From contig NZ_RYDV01000001.1 of NCBI RefSeq assembly GCF_003971065.1, positions 248,001 through 312,000 on the forward strand: DNA of 64,000 nucleotides. The letters run 5' to 3'. Source of the DNA: Candidimonas sp. SYP-B2681. GTDB taxonomy: Bacteria > Pseudomonadota > Gammaproteobacteria > Burkholderiales > Burkholderiaceae_B. A program made the translations under genes and the position numbers. The notes under the pieces were generated by a model. The model worked only from the letters and a program-made list of their open reading frames with translations. It was not told the origin of the DNA and ran no database searches. Every line of letters begins with the position of its first letter. The first letter of the stretch is position 1. Shown piece by piece: positions 38,109 to 45,800 of the stretch.

Positions 38109-38861
38109 TCACGATCTCGAAACCCTTTTTACTAATTCCTCGCTAAGTGCGCGGTACGCCTTACTGGCAGCGCTATTGGGCGCAGTCGCCATTACCGGTT
38201 CTCTTTGGATGCCCATGCGTTCGACGTCGGAGGCAAATGGAATCTGAGTGCGCATAAGGCGACGCTTGAATACCGCGTTCATGTCGCTGATGGTTTCACC
38301 ATGTAGTTTTTTAATGCCTTGCACCATGGAGAAAAAGCCATGCAACTTCTCTAACGGCAGCTTGTTCGCTTTGAAGAACGCGACTAGCTGCTCAAAAGTG
38401 CGTTGCGAAAGCGTGGTGGGGATGACGGGTACCAAAACAGCATCGGCGGACCGAAAGACGTTCTCGGAAAGGGTCGAAATGCTCGGTGGGCAGTCTAAAA
38501 CGATGATGTCGTAATCATTCTTGACTGCCTTCAACGCTTTTTTTAGTCGCGATCGGCTATCACGCATCCGCGACAGGAAAACGTCGAAGTCGCGAAAGCT
38601 CATATTGGCGGGCAAAACATCGAGATTGTCATAATCGCTGCCTCGGATTGCTTCGGTAAGTTTCTCGACGTCTTTGAAAAAAGCTTCGTGGACGAGCTTC
38701 TTTGAAGGCTTTACACGGAAATAGAATCCCGAAGCGCCTTGAGGGTCCAGATCGCACAATAGTGTCCGCTTTCCGGCTGCAGCCATCGCGTAGGCCACAT
38801 TGACGGAAGTGGCCGTTTTACCGACGCCGCCCTTGTTGGAATAGCAGGCGATGATTTTCAT
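38109..38861 (-). CDS. ParA-family partition ATPase
   Basis: The 250-residue protein has the deviant Walker A KGGVGKTATS (Lys10 and Lys15), LLCDLDPQGASGFYF (A'), and IIVLDCPPSIS (Walker B), followed by VPVIPTTLSQRTFEQLV, a typical orphan ParA. Such ATPases form dynamic gradients on the nucleoid and carry plasmids, chromosomes, carboxysomes, chemoreceptors or granules. Its ATG overlaps the stop of the CHAD gene by 4 bases. No ParB or parS site is evident; the cargo adaptor may be the CHAD protein or the RHH protein of the same operon. Confidence 0.92.
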   Translation of the reverse strand: MKIIACYSNKGGVGKTATSVNVAYAMAAAGKRTLLCDLDPQGASGFYFRVKPSKKLVHEAFFKDVEKLTEAIRGSDYDNLDVLPANMSFRDFDVFLSRMRDSRSRLKKALKAVKNDYDIIVLDCPPSISTLSENVFRSADAVLVPVIPTTLSQRTFEQLVAFFKANKLPLEKLHGFFSMVQGIKKLHGETISDMNAVFKRRLMRTQIPFASDVERMGIQREPVMATAPNSAASKAYRALSEELVKRVSRS

Positions 38862-40387
38862 GATTCGTCCTTCCTTTGTTGAAACAGCTCGCTAAACATC
38901 TGTTGTGTTTTGAGACTATTAAATTTTGCGAAGTTCTTCACGACATTTGCCCGCTCTTTTAGTTGACGGCTGTGTAGCACCGCCACCAATGCACCGACGC
39001 TCTGCGCAATTTCAAGAGCGGAATCACCCTTTTTCCCAGAAAGATTCAGCAGGGCCACCTGCAGGCTTTCCTGTTGGACCGAGTAGTCATTGAACAGGCC
39101 CAGATTGTCCTGCAATCCCTTCAAGGGTTTAAGCAGCGTCTTGAAAGCCATCCTCGGGAACACCGGAGAAAAAAATTGCATGAGATAGCGCAGCTTCTTA
39201 CAGTGAATACGTAACGCATGGATCTCGGCATCATTTGTGTGCGGGCCAATTCCCGATGCAACCCTGCACACCTTGCGATAGCGCTTCCAAATCAATTCGC
39301 AGGCGTGATCGTGCGCCAGAACGTCGGCGTTTGGCCCCCGTTTCAAGTTCTCTGGCCTGGTGAAAACTTCCGTCAGCTCAACGATTTCTCGCTTGTAATC
39401 CTCGCTGCGTAGGTATCGCGATAGCTTGATCTTCTCGGCCTTTCTTTGACGGGCAAACATGCTGTAAAGGATGTCTAGTCCATTGTGAAGGCTGATGGGT
39501 ATCAAGTCATAATATGCCTGCTTCTCAACGAGGTAGACATCAAGATCGCGTAAGGCGCCGGAGGGCGCCATCAGAGTTGAAAATCTGGTTTTCAAGCTAG
39601 CCGTTTGCGCATCGTCATAGATCCCTTTGAACAGGCTAAGGACTGAACGAATCTTGCGCAACTGGACACGGTAGGAATGAAGGAATTCCACATCGAGATC
39701 CGCAATAATCCCTTGCTCGTTCGCACGCGCGACGGGAATATAGGCTGAAACTATTTTGTTCGCGGCATCGAAAGCCGGCGCGTCGCTGGCGATGTGGATT
39801 GTCGGTTTCGGCTCATATTTAGACAGCGTCGGAAACAGCTTGTCGTATAAGGCGTTGCAGTTTAGAGCGATACCGCCCAGTTCCTGAACATGCTCGCGCA
39901 ATATATTTAGCGACTCGCCGTATCCCTTGATCCCTTGCAGCGCCACAAGCTCCGCAACACGGCCGTTCTGAGTGGTAAGCTGCATCAAGTAGGCCCGGCA
40001 ATGGGTCTTTTCTTCACCATCGATGAACGCCACAACGGCTTGCCGCAGCTGTCCCGATCCTAGGGGCAACAGCCGGCGAAAAGGCGAAAGCCCCGCCAAG
40101 GCCTGCTGAACAGGACCGGCCGGGAAATCGCTGACGAACTGCGCTTTGTGTTTCGCTGGCTGCGATATCGCCTGACCATCATTGCTTAGCAGGTCGAACG
40201 ACGTCTTGGTTTCCAGAAGCAAGCCGCCTGAACGGCGCAACGATTGATCGAAGCAGTCGAGCGCTGTAAACGGCGCTGCCTCGTTTACCTGAGTGAGTAC
40301 AGGGTTGAGCTTGCCGAAAGGCCGTGTGACCAACTCACCCACTGCAGTGACTGACAGGCGGTAGCAGTCCATCGCAGATTCGATCAT
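38858..40387 (-). CDS. CHAD-domain protein with degenerate CYTH-like N-terminus
   Basis: The 509-residue protein has a C-terminal CHAD domain with both signature helices: HSYRVQLRKIRSVLSLF (237-253) and IHALRIHCKKLRYLMQFF (389-406), rich in His, Arg and Lys as needed to bind polyphosphate. Residues 1-200 resemble a CYTH/triphosphate tunnel domain (LDCFDQSLRRSGGLLLET at 43-60) but lack the ExExK motif, so they are probably not catalytic. CHAD proteins are known to associate with polyphosphate granules. It overlaps both neighbours by 4 bases, so all three genes are one transcript. Confidence 0.88.
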   Translation of the reverse strand: MIESAMDCYRLSVTAVGELVTRPFGKLNPVLTQVNEAAPFTALDCFDQSLRRSGGLLLETKTSFDLLSNDGQAISQPAKHKAQFVSDFPAGPVQQALAGLSPFRRLLPLGSGQLRQAVVAFIDGEEKTHCRAYLMQLTTQNGRVAELVALQGIKGYGESLNILREHVQELGGIALNCNALYDKLFPTLSKYEPKPTIHIASDAPAFDAANKIVSAYIPVARANEQGIIADLDVEFLHSYRVQLRKIRSVLSLFKGIYDDAQTASLKTRFSTLMAPSGALRDLDVYLVEKQAYYDLIPISLHNGLDILYSMFARQRKAEKIKLSRYLRSEDYKREIVELTEVFTRPENLKRGPNADVLAHDHACELIWKRYRKVCRVASGIGPHTNDAEIHALRIHCKKLRYLMQFFSPVFPRMAFKTLLKPLKGLQDNLGLFNDYSVQQESLQVALLNLSGKKGDSALEIAQSVGALVAVLHSRQLKERANVVKNFAKFNSLKTQQMFSELFQQRKDES

Positions 40388-40572
40388 GCGTTCTTCTTCG
40401 TGGGTTTATGGATGTAGGCCTGAATCAGGGTCTCGATTATTTTCTGCACGCTCGTATCTTCTTCGATGGCGCGAATTTTCAGCGCCTTCAACGTTTTTCT
40501 ATCGAGTCGCAATGACGTGTTCTTCTTGTCGTCGGTTTCTGCCTTCGAACTGACTGTTCTATCTTTCGCCAT
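40384..40572 (-). CDS. Small RHH (ParG/Arc-like) DNA-binding protein
   Basis: The 62-residue protein has a basic, flexible N-terminus and an RHH-like core (KNTSLRLDRKTLKALKIRAIEEDTSVQKIIETLIQAYI at about 17-54), as in small partition proteins and repressors. It is the first gene of an operon with a CHAD protein and ParA, and its start lies 24 bases from a strong inverted repeat that probably is its operator or a centromere-like site. Confidence 0.8.
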   Translation of the reverse strand: MAKDRTVSSKAETDDKKNTSLRLDRKTLKALKIRAIEEDTSVQKIIETLIQAYIHKPTKKNA

Positions 40573-40595
40573 GGATTTGTTTCCGCATTCAAATG

Positions 40596-40620
40596 TGACG
40601 TCAGTATTTCATGACGTAAA
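40596..40620. repeat. Palindromic site, copy 2, upstream of RHH-CHAD-ParA
   Basis: ACGTCAG (40598-40604), spacer TATTTC, ATGACGT (40611-40617) matches copy 1 at 34511 with one change. A third half-site, ACGTCGTC, follows at 40622. The location just upstream of the RHH gene on the minus strand fits an operator for autoregulation or an attachment site for the partition complex. Confidence 0.7.
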
Positions 40621-40750
40621 TACGTCGTCAAGGCAATGCGGTTTTACACGACGCTACAATGCTATAACCATCTGAGCAGGTAGGTACCCTGTTTTAGGGG
40701 CATCGCTGAACGGACATGCGGTGTTATTCAATATTTTTTAGAAGCGGGCT

Positions 40751-40963
40751 ATGGGTAGTTTGACGAGCGGTATTATTCTTGTGATCGCGTTTGCAGCCGC
40801 CTTTGGTATCGCGCGGGCTGTCATGTTATATCGCGCCAGACGCGAGGCCGCGCGTAAACAGGCATATGCCGCAATTCAGCGCCTGGAAAAGTCTCTGCAG
40901 CCGCCCTCGAAAAACAAGAATAAACGCCGTCGCGAGGGCAGAAAACTTCAAGGTCGCTCGTGA
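40751..40963 (+). CDS. Small single-pass membrane protein, unknown
   Basis: The 70-residue ORF has one N-terminal hydrophobic segment (about 5-26) and a strongly basic tail (KNKNKRRREGRKLQGRS). It is divergent from the RHH gene. I recognise no family. The hydrophobic segment and basic tail suggest an inner-membrane protein with a cytosolic, nucleic acid-attracting end. Confidence 0.5.
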   Translation: MGSLTSGIILVIAFAAAFGIARAVMLYRARREAARKQAYAAIQRLEKSLQPPSKNKNKRRREGRKLQGRS

Positions 40964-41219
40964 CGCGAGGCAATTAAACTTTGGTAATTAGGCGTGATGA
41001 GCTCCTCTTGGAGCAGTGGCCGTCGCCAGCGATACGGGTCGGCTTTCAAGTGCTGATCGGTGAGTAGGGTGGTCGCCGTGTTAAAGATACTTGGAATAAG
41101 ACTTATCCTTACAGCACAAGTAATCCGGTTATGATCATTTAGGATGATGTCTGGCGAGCCCTGGCGCATGACTTTCAACCGCTGACGCCAGATGTCAATT
41201 TTTGACGAAGGAGTTTGCA

Positions 41220-41945
41220 ATGAAAATTACTAATGCAGCTTCCGGCACCAATGTGCACGAAATCGCGGACAGCATTTATCGTATTAGTACGCCCGTTACC
41301 ATCGTTCCCGGCGGATTCTCATTCAATCAGTACCTAGTCCTTGACGACGAGCCGCTCCTCTTTCATACGGGGCCGCGAAAGCTGTTTCCGCTTATTCACG
41401 ATGCAGTTCAGCACCTGATTCCCGCCGACCGCCTGCGCTTTATTGCTCTGTCTCATTTCGAAGCGGACGAATGCGGATCGTTGAATGAATGGCTGGTGGC
41501 CGCCCCGCATTCTGTTCCCCTGTGTAGCAAAGTGGCGGCGATGGTTTCCGTCAATGACGTGGCAGATAAGCCTGCGCGGGCGATGGGAGACGGAGAAACG
41601 CTCATATTGGGAAAGCATTCCGTGAAATGGCTCGATACGCCTCATCTGCCGCACGGATGGGAAACCGGTTATCTCATGGAAATGGAAACAGGAACGATGT
41701 TTTGTGGAGATCTATTCACACAGGGGGGCAACGGCGCTGCGGCTTTGACTGAGAGCGATATCCTGGAACCGAGTGAAGCCTTCAGGATTCCGCTGGATTA
41801 TTTTTCGCACTCTACCAATACCAAGGCGTTGATCGAGAAGCTTGCGTGTGAAAACCCAACCACTCTCGCGTGCATGCATGGGAGCGCCTGGGCAGGAAGC
41901 GGGGCGAATCTACTGCGTGCGCTTGGAGAACGGTTGATGAAGTAG
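41220..41945 (+). CDS. MBL-fold diiron protein (ODP-like)
   Basis: The 241-residue protein (ATG at 41220, AAGGAG upstream) has a metallo-beta-lactamase fold in which the usual HxHxDH is SHFEADECGS, the H-x-E-x-D pattern of flavodiiron proteins and oxygen-binding diiron proteins. Further ligands fit: His in DTPHLPHGWETG, Asp in MFCGDLFTQ and His in CMHGSAW. There is no flavodoxin domain, so it is a stand-alone oxygen-binding or sensing diiron protein. Confidence 0.82.
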   Translation: MKITNAASGTNVHEIADSIYRISTPVTIVPGGFSFNQYLVLDDEPLLFHTGPRKLFPLIHDAVQHLIPADRLRFIALSHFEADECGSLNEWLVAAPHSVPLCSKVAAMVSVNDVADKPARAMGDGETLILGKHSVKWLDTPHLPHGWETGYLMEMETGTMFCGDLFTQGGNGAAALTESDILEPSEAFRIPLDYFSHSTNTKALIEKLACENPTTLACMHGSAWAGSGANLLRALGERLMK

Positions 41946-41987
41946 TGGCCTCAACCTACGAATCTCTTAGAACGAAGAAGGACAGCG

Positions 41988-42236
41988 ATGGAAGTGCCCG
42001 TCATCCGGCCTTCCGTCATTGTGACGCCTACTCTGGGCCCCGTATCCTGGTATGTCGATGCCCACTGCGAAAAGGCCGCAACAGCCTTTATTGCTGATGG
42101 AATGCCCTATATCGAGGGCAAATACAGACTCAAACCAGAAAAAAGTCATCGACTGACAGCAGGTATGTCGATGGTAGCTTATCGGGCCCTTAACTTCGCT
42201 CTTTCGCATTTCATACTTTCCCCTAGCCCTTATTGA
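41988..42236 (+). CDS. Small hypothetical protein
   Basis: An 82-residue ORF starts 42 bases after the MBL gene with AGAAGGAC before its ATG. No recognised domain. It may be a real downstream gene of the same transcript or a chance frame. Confidence 0.35.
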   Translation: MEVPVIRPSVIVTPTLGPVSWYVDAHCEKAATAFIADGMPYIEGKYRLKPEKSHRLTAGMSMVAYRALNFALSHFILSPSPY

Positions 42237-42690
42237 TTTATATCCACTGCTTAGCGCGCTAACTCTAAGCAGTGCGAAAGAAATGCCGGGAGGTAGAGGC
42301 AAAATCGCTCTGCGGCCCGCGGGCCAGTACGAATGTTTGTTTTGATTTTTGTTGGAAATCAAACGCAACTGAAAATTGGCTGAACGCGGGTGAAGGGCGG
42401 ACTAGATCAATTTGTATAGGGCGCAGCGCCGATGCAGTATGGCTACCGTAGCAAATGAAAGTGGTGTTCACGGACTGGCTAACGAAGGGGGAAAGGTGAC
42501 TCAGCAAGAATCGAACCTTTGGGTAAATGGCCTAGGCCCTATGTCGCCTGTTTCGAGCCCGGGTGGCTGGTTATGCTGCAACGAGCGTATTTAGCATTCA
42601 TAGAGCCGGTGTCGTGGTGCGGGTGAAACTATTTCAATTCGGTTATCGCCTGTCAATATAAGGCGCTTGTCACCTCACTGTGCAGACTGA
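42237..42690. other. Intergenic region before the pel operon
   Basis: No gene is supported. The short open frames here show no recognisable protein signature. The promoter of the pel operon probably lies in this stretch or just after it, but I see no clear -35/-10 pair. Confidence 0.45.
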
Positions 42691-42849
42691 CCCAAATCGC
42701 GCGGCGATCCATTAGGGTTCGTCTATGACGACAAAGGTATCTATATCACCAGGGGAAGATTTTTACTGATGAATGAGATAAAGCCGGTTATCTGCGGCGA
42801 TGTGAGTTCGCCCGCCAAGGCCATTCCATTTCGATTCAAGCAGGTTTGA
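42691..42849 (+). other. Short coding-like stretch coupled to pelB
   Basis: The frame is open from 42691 to the TGA at 42847-42849 and reads like protein (GFVYDDKGIYITRGRFLLM.. then NEIKPVICGDVSSPAKAIPF). The only canonical start is ATG at 42769, 10 bases after AGGGGAAG, giving 26 residues. Its stop overlaps the TTG start of pelB. It may be a small leader gene that couples translation to pelB, or the remnant of a longer gene. Confidence 0.4.
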
Positions 42850-45800
42850 GTTTGATCAGAAGTCGTGAACAATTGTGTCCGGTCACTTTGGCGGCTGCTA
42901 TCGGACTTAGCGTCGTGCTGGCGCTTGTTGTCGTTTATCCGCACGACGACAAGCAGGCTCGCACGCTTTCGTCTGCACCACCGTCGGAATTGTCCATTGC
43001 GTATCTCGAAGCCTGGTTGCGGCTTAAACCGGACTCGCCGGAGTATTTAGGGTCACTGGGATCGCAGTATTTGAAGATGGGACGATGGACAGCTGCGCTC
43101 GGCACAGCACAGAAATTGAAACGTATTAAAGGTGACGAGTCGGCATATCGCCATGCGTTATTGCTGGATGTGGCCGCGACCGAACAAATTACCTACCAAA
43201 CCCCACCCCATCAGCCTCAACGCCGAGTCAACTTGGCTCGCTTTATTGTTGCGCTCGACGCCGCTGCTCACTTTCAATGGGACACCCCCGTCATGGAGTC
43301 GCTGGCCGATAAGGCGCTTCGGGCCGGCGCTCATGGCGCCATGCTGAGCTTCTATAAAAAGCTAGCGGCGTACGACAGCGCACGCAGCGCTCATTGGCAA
43401 GAAAAGGTCGGTGAAGCGGCGCTTGCAACAAAGGCCTACGACGACGCCGCTTTCGCTTATTTTGCGGCATCTGAAGCCTCGCGCACTCTGGAAGACAAGC
43501 GCAATGGTTTCATCAATGCGCTCAAAGTGCTTCGGTCGGCCAACCAAGTGACCCGCGCCTGTGAAGAAGGGGCCCGCCGCTTGGGCACCTTGGCTCAAGA
43601 CCGTGACACGGTAAAGTTCATGCTTGAATTGGCCCGTGAGGGAAATCGTTCCGACCTCGTGGCCAGGTATGGGCGCGCGCTTATGGAGCTTTCCCCATTA
43701 AGCCAACTGCGCCCTCTGTACCCGGAGTTCGCGGTGGCGGTGCACGCCGCTGCCACATACCAGCCGCCACGGGCGATGCCAATCCCTTTATATAGCTCGC
43801 ACCGCATTGCAGGGGCAGGGCCGCACGCGCAACGCCATTTGACCGCGGCGCAAGGGCCAGTCGGGTCGACCATTACTGCTGAATACGACCTCGTCTTTCA
43901 GGCCTTCTTGGAGAGTAATCAACTCACTGATGCGCAGGCGGTGGCGCAACGCGCGATGGATGCTGGTCTGGAGCCACGGGTGTGGGCGCAACGCTTGGCG
44001 CAAGTAGCGCGGTGGAACAATCAGCCAGACGTTGCTCTGAAATATGGTCTCATCTTTGCGCGGGCCTCTGGCGATCCTGCAGCATGGGCTGAAGTACTAA
44101 GCCTTGCCCCGCATTTGGATGACGATAAAGCCTATCTCGAAGCCTGGTCCCAAGACTCCTCTCGCACCGCCCCCGCCGGGGATCTGGATGCCGGTCTCGA
44201 TTCCCTGCTGGCCGAATATATGAAGCTTCATCGTTGGGAATCTGCGTTGAGAATGATTGGAAAGTTGCGAGATCAGGGTGATGCCCAGACGCGACAGCGC
44301 ATTCTGGCTTCGGAAATCACTGCTCTTGAGCAGTCGGCCTATAGTTATCCGGTTGAAGATCCACGTCGTGCCGTGCGTCTTGGCGAGCTGCGTGCTGCGC
44401 TGGAGCGGGCTGATTCTTATCCTTGGGATGTTGCCGCGTTAACCTCATTTGCGGGCAAGGCTGAAGCTGCTGGCGCCCATGAACTCATGTCGCGTTACTA
44501 CCGAAAGCTGGTGGTCGCGGACAGGGCCAACGCCATCAAATGGCAGGCAAAGCTCGGCGATGCGGCGCTCGCCCGGCAAGCATACGATGATGCGGCAATG
44601 GCGTATTTCGCAGCCCAGGATATGGCCACGACTGAAGACAGCCGGCGCCAGTATTTTATCGCTGCGTTGAAGGTCATGGTTGCGCAAGGGCGTCCGGCAG
44701 ACGCCTGCAATGAAGCCGAAAAGCGCGCGGGTGAGTTGGCCGAGGATCCTGAAACGCTCCGTTATCTCGTATATCTGGCTCGACAAGCCGGCCGCGGCGA
44801 CTTGATGGCCCGTTACGCACGTGATTTGATCAAGTTTTCTACTCAGAGCCACCACAATTCAAGGCTTGAGCGTTGGCATGCCGAACATCCCGCAAAGCCT
44901 GCCGCGTACGCGGAGTACAAGCAGCCCCGAAGTCATCCGCTTGCCCATTACATTGCTTTTACCCAAGCTGGCTCGGCCGACAATATTGCGGGACAAGAAA
45001 AAAAAAATGACTTTGATCTTGCTTTCCAGGCTTTCCTGGAAAGCAATCAGCTTGACGAAGCCGAGGCCTTGGCGCAGCGTGCGCTGCAACAAGGGCTGGA
45101 TCCTTTGACATGGATGCCGCGTCTTGCGCAGGTGGCCCAATGGAATAACCATCCGGAAACTGCGCTCCAGTACTGGTTCGAGTTTGCCCAGGCTTCGGGT
45201 GACGCTCAAGCATGGTCCACCGTGCGCACCATGGCGCCACAATTAGGTAACGATCGGGCTTACGTGGGTGCATTAGAATATTTTGCCGACCTGGCCCCCG
45301 CCGACTTATCGCTCGTCGATGGGATCGTGGCGGCCTACGAACGTCTTAATGAGCCGAACTCGGCCATGGCCTACCTTCAATCCCGAGCCACCGGTGCATT
45401 GCGGATACCCATCCTGGAACGCTCTGCCGCACTTGCTGAACGTACCGGAAACCTTGACGCTGCGCTTGGGGCGTACCGCAGTTTACTAATGGCCGATGTG
45501 CGTAACCCGCTATATGCAATGCATGTGGCCGATTTGCTATATCGCAAAGGCGACGTAGCAGGGGCCATGATTGTTCTGCGTGAACGGCGGCAGGACGCGG
45601 GCGCTCAACCCGAGGCAGCACCTTACTGGCGTCTTTATGCCAAGCTTGCCGGCCTTGTGCGCCACGACGAGGACGCTCTTTACGCTCACCGACAGCTGCT
45701 GGCAACAGGGCAGGCTACACCCACCGATCTGGACGGTATGCTGTATTTGTACGAGTCGCACCCCATCGATGCCGGACGGCTTGCCGAAGCGCAGTTTGTT

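Noticed and set aside
39218-39412. Small ORF antisense to the CHAD gene
   Set aside because: Shadow of the CHAD reading frame, no supporting signal.
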